Assembly (NCBI GenBank): GCA_965218765.1
Contig: CBDCLU010000005.1
Span: forward strand, 124,001-188,000
DNA length: 64,000 nucleotides
DNA from: JBBPYC01 sp965218765
Lineage (GTDB): Bacteria; Pseudomonadota; Gammaproteobacteria; Burkholderiales; Burkholderiaceae_C
Direction of reading: 5' to 3'
The notes under the pieces are model-generated. The model had not been told where the DNA came from. It worked only from the letters and a program-made list of their open reading frames with translations, and ran no database searches. The first letter of the stretch is position 1. Each line of letters starts with the position of its first letter. Shown here piece by piece: positions 37,018 through 46,350 of this stretch. The translations under genes were made by a program, and so were the position numbers.

Positions 37018-37689
37018 TCACGCGGGCGCGGGCGCGGCTTTCAAGCCGATGCCGACCAGAAAGGTTTCCGACGATTTGTCGCGCGAGGCTTTCGGCTTGA
37101 ACGGCTTGACCGTTGTGAAGCGATCCTTGAATGCCTTGACCAATTGGCTATACCCGCTGCCATGGAACAGTTTGACGACGAGTGCGCCGTCCGGCTTCAG
37201 GCGCAGCCGGCTGAATTCCAGCGCCAATTCCACCAGATGCGCGATGCGCGCCGCATCGGCCGATTCGATGCCCGACAGGTTCGGCGCCATGTCGGACACG
37301 ACCGCATCGGCTTGGCCGCCCTGCAGCATCCGGGCGAGCTGCTCGGCCACGGCATCCTCCCGAAAATCGCCCTGCAGGAACTCGACGCCTTCCACTGGCG
37401 CCATCGGCAGCAGATCGAGCGCGATGATGCGGCCGTTCAACGCACCGACCGCGGCGCCCGCCGGTGACAGCTTGCGCCGCAGGTACTGGCTCCAGGCGCC
37501 CGGCGCGCTGCCCAGGTCGATCACGCAGTCGCCAGGCTTGATGAGATGCAGCGCCTCGTCAATCTCCTTCAGCTTGTAGGCGGCGCGCGCGCGGTAGCCG
37601 TCCTTTGCCGCAAGCTTCACGTACGGGTCGTTCACATGGTCGTTGAGCCACGCCTTGTTGATCTTCTTGCTCTTGCTTTTGACTTTCAT
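37018..37689 (-). CDS. rlmE: 23S rRNA 2'-O-ribose methyltransferase (RrmJ/FtsJ)
   Basis: A 223-residue enzyme that methylates U2552 of 23S rRNA late in 50S assembly. The SAM site is VIDLGSAPGAWSQYL and ALDLLPM; VVSDMAPNLSG carries the catalytic Asp, LVVKLFHG the Lys, and KPKASRDKSSETFLVG the final Lys/Glu part of the K-D-K-E set. The N-terminus is Lys-rich. It is divergent from yhbY with only 20 bases between start codons, and ftsH follows 189 bases downstream. Confidence 0.95.
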   Translation of the reverse strand: MKVKSKSKKINKAWLNDHVNDPYVKLAAKDGYRARAAYKLKEIDEALHLIKPGDCVIDLGSAPGAWSQYLRRKLSPAGAAVGALNGRIIALDLLPMAPVEGVEFLQGDFREDAVAEQLARMLQGGQADAVVSDMAPNLSGIESADAARIAHLVELALEFSRLRLKPDGALVVKLFHGSGYSQLVKAFKDRFTTVKPFKPKASRDKSSETFLVGIGLKAAPAPA

Positions 37690-37709
37690 GTCTGCCTTGA
37701 TAATGGGCG

Positions 37710-38186
37710 ATGCCTCAAATCCAGTTGACCGTGGCCCAGCGCAAGGCGCATCGCGCCGATGCGCATCATCTCGATCCCGTGGTGGCGATCGGCAACGGCG
37801 GGCTGACCCCCGCGGTGCTGCGCGAAGCCGATGCGGCGCTCAATGCGCACGGCCTGATCAAGATTCGCGTACACGGCGACGACCGGGCGGCGCGCGAGGC
37901 GCTGTATCAGCGGCTTGCCGATGAACTGAATGCGGCGCCGATCCAGCATATCGGCAAGCTGCTGCTGCTGTGGCGGCCGAAGCCCGAGACCGAGCACGTT
38001 GCCGATCCGGACCGCCTGCCCGGCCCGCGCGACGTGAAGGTGCTGAAGTACAGCAAGCGTGGCGGCCAGCGGCCCGAAGTGCGCACCTTGCGCGTGCTCG
38101 GCAATCAGCGGTTGTCGGCTGGCGGTCAGGTCAAGCGTGCGAAAGTGCGCAAGCCCGTCAGCATTAAAAAGCGCAGTCAGACCTGA
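37710..38186 (+). CDS. yhbY: YhbY-like CRM-domain RNA-binding protein
   Basis: A 158-residue protein whose first 95 residues are a CRM domain (LTVAQRKAHRADAHHLDPVVAIGNGGLTPAVLREADAALNAHGLIKIRV). YhbY associates with pre-50S ribosomal particles. A basic C-terminal extension (about 96-158, ending KKRSQT) goes beyond the 97-residue E. coli protein and is usual in Burkholderiales. It is divergent from rlmE, another 50S assembly gene. Its 3' end overlaps the end of the convergent DUF4149 gene by 10 bases. Confidence 0.9.
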   Translation: MPQIQLTVAQRKAHRADAHHLDPVVAIGNGGLTPAVLREADAALNAHGLIKIRVHGDDRAAREALYQRLADELNAAPIQHIGKLLLLWRPKPETEHVADPDRLPGPRDVKVLKYSKRGGQRPEVRTLRVLGNQRLSAGGQVKRAKVRKPVSIKKRSQT

Positions 38187-38614
38187 ACGTCGGCGCGGTT
38201 TCGCGGCACGGCCGGCAGCAGCCAGACCAGCGCCCCGGTGCACAGCCACTGGCCCAGCAGCATCGCGCTGCCGATCGCGTGCCACAGCCGCAGGTTCTCC
38301 CGCGCGACGATGCGCGGCGCGACGGCAAACTCGACCAGCACTGAGAGCAACAGCCCGGCCACTACCAAAATCATAGCTAGAGGCGCGGACTCTGCCTGCG
38401 CATCCGGCGCTTTTCGTTGCAAACAGAGCAGCCAGACGACGCCACAGGCAACCGACAGCCAGGTCTGCGCCGAGAACAGTCGCGCCGCCATGTTGCCGGC
38501 CACTGCGGGCGTGGGCAGGTATCTGAACAACAGCGGCACGACCAGCAGCCCGAGCGTGGAAAGCGATCCCCACCACAGCGCCGTGGCAAACGTCTGCAGG
38601 CGGTTGATCCACAT
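38177..38614 (-). CDS. DUF4149 family membrane protein
   Basis: A 145-residue protein with four hydrophobic segments (about 10-32, 52-66, 79-97, 112-135). It starts MWINRLQTFATALWWGSLSTLGLLVVPLLF, followed by MAARLFSAQTWLS, as in DUF4149 proteins encoded next to greA and yhbY in betaproteobacteria. The function is unknown. Residues 67-84, the loop after the second segment and the start of the third, are encoded by a repeat copy. Confidence 0.85.
   Translation of the reverse strand: MWINRLQTFATALWWGSLSTLGLLVVPLLFRYLPTPAVAGNMAARLFSAQTWLSVACGVVWLLCLQRKAPDAQAESAPLAMILVVAGLLLSVLVEFAVAPRIVARENLRLWHAIGSAMLLGQWLCTGALVWLLPAVPRNRADVQV
38363..38416 (+). repeat. Interspersed repeat copy within the DUF4149 gene
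   Basis: The plus strand reads CTACCAAAATCATAGCTAGA at the left and GCATCCGGCGCTTTTCGTTG at the right. It lies antisense within the gene and encodes residues 67-84 (QRKAPDAQAESAPLAMIL). Confidence 0.6.
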
Positions 38615-38647
38615 GTGGCGGCAGGCAGCGGGCAGCTTGGGGCGAGC

Positions 38648-39127
38648 CTACTGGTAGCTCACGCCCACCACCTCGAAGCGCGTGATTCCGCCCGGCGCCT
38701 GCACTTCGGCGGTGTCGCCCTCTTCCTTGCCGATCAGCGCACGCGCGATCGGGCTGCCGACGTTGATCAGGCCCTGTTTCAGATCGGCCTCATCCTCACC
38801 GACGATCTGGTACTTGACGCGGGCGCCGGAATCCTCGTTTTCCAGCTCGACCGTGGTGCCGAACACGACCTTGCCGCCCGCATCCAGCGTGCTCGGATCG
38901 ATGATCTGCGCGATCGACAGCTTGCCTTCGATCTCCTGAATCCGGCCTTCGATGAAACCCTGGCGGTCTTTGGCCGCGTCGTACTCGGCGTTCTCGCTCA
39001 GATCGCCCTGCGCGCGCGCTTCGGCGATCGCCTGGATCACACCGGGGCGGTCCACCGTCTTCAGCTGATGCAGCTCGGCCTTGAGCTTTTCTGAGCCGCG
39101 CTTGGTGATCGGAATGGTCGTCGACAT
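38648..39127 (-). CDS. greA: Transcription elongation factor GreA
   Basis: A 159-residue protein that rescues backtracked RNA polymerase by stimulating transcript cleavage. The N-terminal coiled coil (about 1-75) carries the acidic tip GDLSENAEYDAAKDRQ; the C-terminal FKBP-like domain includes VGEDEADLKQGLINVGSPIARALIGKEEGD. The length matches the family (158). A strong intrinsic terminator upstream separates it from the carAB-kdoO transcription unit, so it probably has its own promoter in that gap. Confidence 0.97.
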   Translation of the reverse strand: MSTTIPITKRGSEKLKAELHQLKTVDRPGVIQAIAEARAQGDLSENAEYDAAKDRQGFIEGRIQEIEGKLSIAQIIDPSTLDAGGKVVFGTTVELENEDSGARVKYQIVGEDEADLKQGLINVGSPIARALIGKEEGDTAEVQAPGGITRFEVVGVSYQ

Positions 39128-39142
39128 CTGTTTTGCTACTCC

Positions 39143-39177
39143 CCAAAAGCAAACCGCCGAACGACTGCGTTCGGCGG
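39143..39177 (-). terminator. Intrinsic terminator between kdoO and greA
   Basis: A perfect 10-base stem, CCGCCGAACG (39154-39163) with CGTTCGGCGG (39168-39177), has a four-base loop. On the minus strand it is followed by TTTGCTTTTGG. It ends the carA-carB-kdoO unit before greA. Confidence 0.85.
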
Positions 39178-39207
39178 CGGTGTTGGTTGCTCGATCAATG
39201 ATCGCGT

Positions 39208-40074
39208 TCAGGTGAGTGTACGCGCAGTCAGGCGCTCGAGCACCGCAAGCGGGCTGGCCGACACGTCGTACTGACAACCGGGCGGCAGCAACAGGGTCTG
39301 TTCCAGCAGGTACTGCCCCGCCATCACGGCGTGAGACGTCTGATCGGAAAAGCACACCCAGACCGCTCCGGATGCGAACTCGACCGTCTGCTGCCTGGCG
39401 CTGCGCTGGTAGTCGAGGTCCAACTTCATCGCATCGTGCAGCTGCACCATGAGGTGGTCGTATTCGGTGCGCAGGGTTTTCGTGATGCGCGCCTTGTGCA
39501 GCAGTTGCGCCTGCCAGCGCGAGTAGCGACGCGTGCGCGGCAGAAAACGCCGAGCGACCGCTTCGAACGGCTCGCCGATGCGCCACACGCGCGGCTCGCC
39601 GTGCGGATTCACGTTCGCAAACACACGCAGCAGCCGTTCGCCGCGGTTCGGCCGTGACGGAAACGCATCGATATGCAAGCGGCGATCGTCGGCGCGCCAC
39701 GACTGTGTGCGCGTTTCCACCTGCATCGGGCGCAGGCTGGTCAGGCCCAGCCGCAGTGCCGGCCGATACTTCGGCAGCAGCTGCTCGATCAGCTGCTGCG
39801 CCTGATTGCGAAAACGCAGCACCAGCGCGGCGATCGCGCGTTGCGCGTCATGATCGCTCGCCGCCCCTTTCAGCCGGCCTGCGGCATCCAGGCTGATGTT
39901 GCGCGCACCGGGCGCGAGCAGCTGCGGGTCCAGCAGCGCCTGCTCAACCGGCGGCAGCGCAAAAGCCAGCTGCGGAAAGTACAGCACCGAGCCCGCTTCC
40001 AGCGCCGCGATCCAGGCCAGCACCGGATGCACGCATTGCCAGTTGGCAAGCCCCAGCGTCAGCAACTGCTCCAT
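39208..40074 (-). CDS. kdoO: Kdo hydroxylase (Fe/2-oxoglutarate dioxygenase)
   Basis: A 288-residue protein of the KdoO family (DUF2843), which hydroxylates the Kdo sugar of the lipopolysaccharide inner core in Burkholderia and Yersinia. The iron ligands are recognisable as H134-x-D136 (LHIDAFPSRPNRGERLLRVF) and a distal H248 (QTSHAVMAGQY). Also typical are VLYFPQLAF near the N-terminus and RRFLPRTRRY. The start at 40074 (MEQLLTLG) leaves eight bases after the carB stop, so it is likely cotranscribed with carAB. The substrate is inferred from the family. Confidence 0.85.
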   Translation of the reverse strand: MEQLLTLGLANWQCVHPVLAWIAALEAGSVLYFPQLAFALPPVEQALLDPQLLAPGARNISLDAAGRLKGAASDHDAQRAIAALVLRFRNQAQQLIEQLLPKYRPALRLGLTSLRPMQVETRTQSWRADDRRLHIDAFPSRPNRGERLLRVFANVNPHGEPRVWRIGEPFEAVARRFLPRTRRYSRWQAQLLHKARITKTLRTEYDHLMVQLHDAMKLDLDYQRSARQQTVEFASGAVWVCFSDQTSHAVMAGQYLLEQTLLLPPGCQYDVSASPLAVLERLTARTLT

Positions 40075-40082
40075 CGCGCGCC

Positions 40083-43000
40083 TCAGCCGCGCAGCTGCGC
40101 GTGCATCTCCTGCACTGAGATCACGCCGAGCTGCTCCGCATGCTTCATGCCTTCCACAGCCGCTTCGGCGCCGAAGATGGTGGTGATCATGGTCACGCGC
40201 GCAGCCAGCGCCGAGGTGCGGATCTGGCGCGAGTCGGTGATCGCGTTGCGGCGCTCTTCCACGGTATTGATGACCATCGACAGCTCGCCGTTTTTCAGCA
40301 GATCGACCACGTGCGGGCGGCCTTCGGTCACCTTGTTCACGGTCGCGCACTCGAGTCCCGCCACCGAGATGGCGGCTGCCGTGCCGCGCGTGGCGACCAG
40401 GTCGAAGCCCAACGCACTCAGTTCGCGCGCCACCGCCACGGCGCGTGCCTTGTCAGCGTTCTTGACCGAGATGAACACACGGCCGGCCTTGTTGCCAGCC
40501 GCGTCCAGCGCCTGCGGCAGCCGGATGCCGGCACCGAGCTGACTCTTCACGAACGCTTCGCCGAACGTGCTGCCGACCCCCATCACTTCCCCGGTCGATT
40601 TCATCTCCGGCCCGAGGATCGGATCGACGCCGGGGAACTTCACGAACGGGAACACCGCTTCTTTCACGCTGAAGTACGGCGGCGTGACTTCTGCGCCGAT
40701 GCCCTGTTCGTCGAGCGTCTGGCCGACCATGCAGCGCGCCGCGACTTTGGCCAGCTGGATGCCGGTCGCCTTGCTCACGTACGGCACGGTGCGCGATGCG
40801 CGCGGATTGACTTCGAGCACGTAGATCACATCGGTGCCGTCGATCTGCTGGATCGCAAACTGCACGTTCATCAAGCCGACGACGTTCAGCGCCTTCGCCA
40901 TTGCCGCGGTCTGCTTCTTCAGCTCGTCGACGGTCGCGGCCGACAGGTAATACGGCGGCAGTGAACAGGCCGAGTCGCCGCTGTGCACGCCGGCCTGCTC
41001 GATGTGCTCCATCACGCCGCCGATGAATACGCGCCGGCCGTCGCAGATCGCGTCCACATCGCATTCGATCGCGTCCGACAGGAAACGGTCGAGCAGTACC
41101 GGCGAGTCGTGGCTGACCTTGACCGCTTCCCTCATGTAGCGCTCCAGATCGCGCTGCTCATGCACGATCTCCATCGCGCGGCCGCCGAGCACGTAGCTTG
41201 GCCGGACCACGAGCGGATAACCGAGCGCGGCGGCTTTCGTCAGCGCATCGGCTTCGGTGCGCGCGGTCGCGTTCGGCGGCTGGCGCAGGCCCAAGTTGTT
41301 GAGCAGCTGTTGAAAGCGCTCGCGGTCTTCGGCCGCGTCGATCATGTCGGGGCTGGTGCCGATGATCGGCACGCCGTTGGCTTCCAGATCGAGCGCGAGC
41401 TTGAGCGGTGTCTGGCCGCCGTACTGCACGATCACGCCGATCGGCTTTTCCTTCGCGACGATCTCGAGGACGTCTTCCAACGTGACGGGCTCGAAATAGA
41501 GCCGGTCGCTGGTGTCGTAGTCGGTCGATACCGTTTCCGGATTGCAGTTGACCATGATCGTTTCATAGCCGTCTTCGCGCATGGCGAGTGCCGCATGCAC
41601 GCAGCAATAATCGAACTCGATGCCCTGCCCGATCCGGTTCGGGCCGCCGCCGAGCACCATGATCTTTTTGCGCTCGGTGGGCTCGGCTTCGCACTCCGCG
41701 TCACCCGGGCCGTTGCCTTCGTAGGTCGAATACAGGTACGCGGTGTCCGTTGCGAACTCGGCCGCGCAGGTGTCCACGCGCTTGTAAACCGGGTGGATGT
41801 CCCATGCATGACGCTGCTCGCGCACGGCCTTGTCACCGCACTTGAGCAGCTTGCCCAGGCGTCGGTCGGAAAACCCTTTTTTCTTCAACGCGCGCAGATC
41901 GGCAGCACCAAGCTGTTCGAGTGCCTGCTCGCCATGCGCCTTCTGGTGCTCGTCCAGCTCCAGCTCGATCTTGATGATCTGCTCGATCTGCACGAGAAAC
42001 CACTTGTCGATCTTCGTGAGCTGGTGCACCTCGTCGAGCGACCAGCCCGATGCGAACGCGTCGCCGACATACCAGATACGCTCGGGGCCGGGCTCGCCGA
42101 GTTCTTCTTCGAGCTGCTCGCGGTCCTGCGTCTTCTCGTTCATGCCGTCGACGCCGACTTCGAGCCCGCGCAGCGCCTTCTGGAACGACTCCTGGAACGT
42201 GCGGCCCATCGCCATCACCTCACCGACCGACTTCATCTGTGTGGTCAGGTGCGCATCGGCCTGCGGAAACTTTTCGAATGCGAAGCGCGGGATCTTGGTG
42301 ACGACGTAGTCGATGCTCGGCTCGAAGCTCGCAGGCGTCACGCCGCCGGTGATCTCGTTTTTCAACTCGTCGAGCGTGTAGCCGATCGCGAGCTTGGCGG
42401 CGACCTTCGCGATCGGAAAACCCGTCGCCTTCGACGCCAGCGCGGAAGACCGCGATACGCGCGGATTCATCTCGATCACGACCATCCGCCCGTCGGCCGG
42501 ATTGATCGCGAACTGCACGTTCGAGCCGCCGGTATCGACGCCGATCTCGCGCAGCACCGCGATGCTGGCGTCGCGCAGGATCTGGTACTCCTTGTCGGTC
42601 AACGTCTGCGCGGGCGCCACCGTGATGCTGTCGCCGGTGTGCACGCCCATCGGATCGAGGTTCTCGATCGAGCAGACGATGATCACGTTGTCCGCCTTGT
42701 CGCGCACGACTTCCATCTCGAACTCTTTCCAGCCCAGCAGCGACTCTTCGATCAGCAGCTCGTTCGTCGGCGAGGCTTCCAGCCCGCGCTTGCAGATCGT
42801 CTCGAACTCCTCCGGGTTGTAGGCGATGCCGCCTCCGGAGCCGCCCAAGGTGAAGCTCGGCCGTATCACGGTCGGAAAGCCGAGCGTCTTCTGCACGGCC
42901 CAGGCTTCTTCCATCGAATGCGAGATGCCGGAGCGCGCCGAGCCGAGTCCGATGCGTGTCATCGCATCCTTGAACTTGAGCCGGTCCTCGGCCTTGTCGA

Positions 43001-43367
43001 TCGCATCCGGCGTGGCGCCGATCAGCTCCACCTTGTGCTTATTGAGCACGCCGTTGCGCCAGAGGTCCAACGCGCAGTTCAGCGCGGTCTGACCGCCCAT
43101 CGTCGGCAGGATCGCGTCGGGCTTTTCCTTCGCGATGATTTTTTCGACCGTGGCCCAAGTGATCGGCTCGATATAGGTCGCATCGGCCGTGGCCGGATCC
43201 GTCATGATCGTGGCGGGGTTGCTGTTGATCAGCACCACGCGAAAGCCTTCTTCGCGCAGCGCCTTGCAGGCCTGCACGCCGGAATAATCGAACTCGCAGG
43301 CCTGGCCGATCACGATCGGGCCGGCGCCGATGATGAGAATCGTTCTGAGGTCGGTGCGCTTGGGCAT
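40083..43367 (-). CDS. carB: Carbamoyl-phosphate synthase large chain
   Basis: A 1094-residue enzyme (usual 1070-1080) making carbamoyl phosphate for arginine and pyrimidines. It contains two ATP-grasp halves: KILIIGAGPIVIGQACEFDYSG-like in the first and MVLGGGPNRIGQGIEFDYCCVHA in the second, each with INSNPAT/NCNPETVSTDYD, ATP loops (PSFTLGGSGGG, PSYVLGGRAM) and EMNPRVSRSSALASKATG/EVNPRASRTVPYVSKATG. The C-terminal MGS-like allosteric domain begins near residue 955 (KAGRVFISVKNADK). It follows carA by 93 bases. Confidence 0.97.
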   Translation of the reverse strand: MPKRTDLRTILIIGAGPIVIGQACEFDYSGVQACKALREEGFRVVLINSNPATIMTDPATADATYIEPITWATVEKIIAKEKPDAILPTMGGQTALNCALDLWRNGVLNKHKVELIGATPDAIDKAEDRLKFKDAMTRIGLGSARSGISHSMEEAWAVQKTLGFPTVIRPSFTLGGSGGGIAYNPEEFETICKRGLEASPTNELLIEESLLGWKEFEMEVVRDKADNVIIVCSIENLDPMGVHTGDSITVAPAQTLTDKEYQILRDASIAVLREIGVDTGGSNVQFAINPADGRMVVIEMNPRVSRSSALASKATGFPIAKVAAKLAIGYTLDELKNEITGGVTPASFEPSIDYVVTKIPRFAFEKFPQADAHLTTQMKSVGEVMAMGRTFQESFQKALRGLEVGVDGMNEKTQDREQLEEELGEPGPERIWYVGDAFASGWSLDEVHQLTKIDKWFLVQIEQIIKIELELDEHQKAHGEQALEQLGAADLRALKKKGFSDRRLGKLLKCGDKAVREQRHAWDIHPVYKRVDTCAAEFATDTAYLYSTYEGNGPGDAECEAEPTERKKIMVLGGGPNRIGQGIEFDYCCVHAALAMREDGYETIMVNCNPETVSTDYDTSDRLYFEPVTLEDVLEIVAKEKPIGVIVQYGGQTPLKLALDLEANGVPIIGTSPDMIDAAEDRERFQQLLNNLGLRQPPNATARTEADALTKAAALGYPLVVRPSYVLGGRAMEIVHEQRDLERYMREAVKVSHDSPVLLDRFLSDAIECDVDAICDGRRVFIGGVMEHIEQAGVHSGDSACSLPPYYLSAATVDELKKQTAAMAKALNVVGLMNVQFAIQQIDGTDVIYVLEVNPRASRTVPYVSKATGIQLAKVAARCMVGQTLDEQGIGAEVTPPYFSVKEAVFPFVKFPGVDPILGPEMKSTGEVMGVGSTFGEAFVKSQLGAGIRLPQALDAAGNKAGRVFISVKNADKARAVAVARELSALGFDLVATRGTAAAISVAGLECATVNKVTEGRPHVVDLLKNGELSMVINTVEERRNAITDSRQIRTSALAARVTMITTIFGAEAAVEGMKHAEQLGVISVQEMHAQLRG

Positions 43368-43460
43368 CGCTTGAGTCTTTCGCGCCGCGGCAGCGGCTTT
43401 CAGGGTTCAAAAGCGGCTGACAGCCGCTGCAAGAAAATTCCGGAGCGAGCGATTCGGCCG

Positions 43461-44645
<1,185 letters not shown>

Positions 44646-44793
44646 TGGGTTCTCCGAAACAAGAAAGTCGCGGTCGCCCACATGGCACCCGGCAGCGTTC
44701 GCGGTGCTGCCGGAACTGGCTCGGGCTCGATCGGAATGGCTGGAATGCGCGCGGGCGGCGGGACGCTTTTTTTGGGTAAAAAGCCCGGCGATT

Positions 44794-45612
44794 CTAGCCG
44801 AGGGGCCTGTCCGTCAGCGCCTTGGCGGCAAGCGCTGCAGCGCTTGCATGCAGGCAGATCGCAGCCGCTGCAGCGACGTTCAGCGACTCCTCGCCGCCCG
44901 GCTGCACGATGCGGATCGAGCCGCTCGCGCGCGCGGCCAGCGCATCGCCGATGCCGCCGCCTTCGTGCCCGAACATCCAGGCGTGCGGTGCGGACGGCAG
45001 CCGCGCTTGATGCAGCCATTCGCCCTGATGGGAACTGGTGGACAGCAGCGGCAGCGCAAGCGCATCGAGGTCGCTCGGCATGGCGGCCTCGACCAGCCGC
45101 AGCCCGAAGTGCGCCCCCATACCAGCGCGCAGCACTTTTCCGCTCCAGAGCGCCACCGTGCCCTTGAGCGCGATCACCTGAGCGAAGCCGAACGCGGCGG
45201 CGCTGCGCAAAATGGAGCCGACGTTGCCGGGATCCTGCAGCCGGTCCAGCACCACGCTCGCAAGTCCTGGCGCGATTGAGGGCGCTGCCGGCAATCGCAG
45301 CAGCACGCCGCAGCCGTTGGGCGACTCCAGCGCGCTGAAGGCGGCAAACAGCCGATCCGCAATCACTATCTTTTTAATAGCAGAAGGTGTAGGCAATACC
45401 TGCGCCCGCGCTGCAAATGATTCAGAAAACACCGCGAGCTCGGCTTGCCAGCCGCTGGCAGCCGCAGCCGCGCACAGGTGCTCGCCTTCCACCCAGGCCT
45501 GGCCCCGGCTCCGATAGGAGCCGCCATCGTGCGCGAGCTGGCGCAATGTCTTCAGGAGCGGGTTGTCGCGTGAGCGGATCACGTTCACCGCGCGGCCATC
45601 GTCCATCGTCAT
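44794..45612 (-). CDS. SpoU/TrmH family RNA 2'-O-methyltransferase
   Basis: A 272-residue member of the SPOUT class. The N-terminal substrate-binding part (VIRSRDNPLLKTLRQLAHDGGSYRSRGQAWVEGEHLCAAA) is followed by the SpoU domain with LDRLQDPGNVGSILRSAAAFG, FGHEGGGIG and IVQPGGEESLNVAAAAAI, the knotted SAM site. It methylates a ribose in rRNA; the exact site is unknown. The start at 45612 overlaps the rnhB stop (ATGA). Residues 63-84, between the domains, are encoded by a repeat copy. Confidence 0.9.
   Translation of the reverse strand: MTMDDGRAVNVIRSRDNPLLKTLRQLAHDGGSYRSRGQAWVEGEHLCAAAAASGWQAELAVFSESFAARAQVLPTPSAIKKIVIADRLFAAFSALESPNGCGVLLRLPAAPSIAPGLASVVLDRLQDPGNVGSILRSAAAFGFAQVIALKGTVALWSGKVLRAGMGAHFGLRLVEAAMPSDLDALALPLLSTSSHQGEWLHQARLPSAPHAWMFGHEGGGIGDALAARASGSIRIVQPGGEESLNVAAAAAICLHASAAALAAKALTDRPLG
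45361..45425 (+). repeat. Interspersed repeat copy within the SpoU methyltransferase gene
   Basis: The plus strand reads ACTATCTTTTTAATAGCAG at the left and CGCGCTGCAAATGATTCAG at the right. It lies antisense within the gene and in frame, encoding the domain linker, including the peptide SAIKKIV. Confidence 0.65.
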
Positions 45613-46337
45613 CCCGGCCGGCCGAAGCATCGTAGGGAGCCTGGCACACCGCAGCCGACGCGGCCGGTCGCAGCAGGCTCCGCCCCGCTGCAGGCGCTGC
45701 CTCGGCCAAGGGGCTGCTGACCAGCCAGCCGACCTTCGTGAAGGCCTGGGGGAACGCGCTTCAGCACCTGCGCAACCGGCGCAAAGCTGCGGCGATGCGC
45801 AGCGCAGGCGCCGTGCAGGCGCAGCGCCAGCAGATGCTGTGCGGTGCCGTAGCCCTTGTGGCGCGCGAAGCCGTATTGCGGGTATTGGGTGTCGAGTGTC
45901 TGGCAAAGCCGGTCGCGCGCCACCTTGGCGAGGATCGATGCGGCCGAGATCGCCGGCACGCTCGCATCACCACGGATCACCGCCAGCGCGGGCACGCCCA
46001 AGCGCGGCAGCTGGTTGCCGTCCACCAGCACGCGGTGCGGCCAAACGCTCAGGCCTGCCACGGCGCGCTGCATCGCCAGCAAGGTGGCCTGCAGGATGTT
46101 GAGGTCGTCGATCTCGGGCACCTCGGCCTGCGCAATCGAACAGCACAGGGCGTCGGCCATGATCTGCTGCGCCAGCCGCTCGCGCCGGGCAGCCGTCAGT
46201 GTCTTGGAGTCGGCCAGCCCGGCGATCGGCCGCGCCGGGTCCAGGATCACGGCTGCCGCCAGCACCGGCCCGGCCAACGGGCCGCGACCGGCTTCATCCA
46301 CGCCGGCAACGCGCGCATCGTCAAACGGCAATGTCAT
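45609..46337 (-). CDS. rnhB: Ribonuclease HII
   Basis: A 242-residue enzyme cutting RNA in RNA/DNA hybrids and single ribonucleotides in DNA. VAGVDEAGRGPLAGPV (10-25) carries the first two metal ligands, D14 and E15; VDGNQLP, ISAASILAKVARDRLC and YGFARHKGYGTAQHL are also standard. The catalytic domain ends near residue 198. A further 45 residues (Gly/Ala/Cys-rich, ending CFGRPG) are not family-like. The stop overlaps the SpoU start (ATGA), and the gene follows lpxB. Confidence 0.93.
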   Translation of the reverse strand: MTLPFDDARVAGVDEAGRGPLAGPVLAAAVILDPARPIAGLADSKTLTAARRERLAQQIMADALCCSIAQAEVPEIDDLNILQATLLAMQRAVAGLSVWPHRVLVDGNQLPRLGVPALAVIRGDASVPAISAASILAKVARDRLCQTLDTQYPQYGFARHKGYGTAQHLLALRLHGACAAHRRSFAPVAQVLKRVPPGLHEGRLAGQQPLGRGSACSGAEPAATGRVGCGVPGSLRCFGRPG

Positions 46338-46350
46338 CGCGCAGCGCCGC

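Noticed and set aside
34855..37467. Long plus-strand open frame opposite ftsH and rlmE
   Set aside because: It is an antisense shadow of FtsH and RlmE, with no motif or codon pattern of its own.
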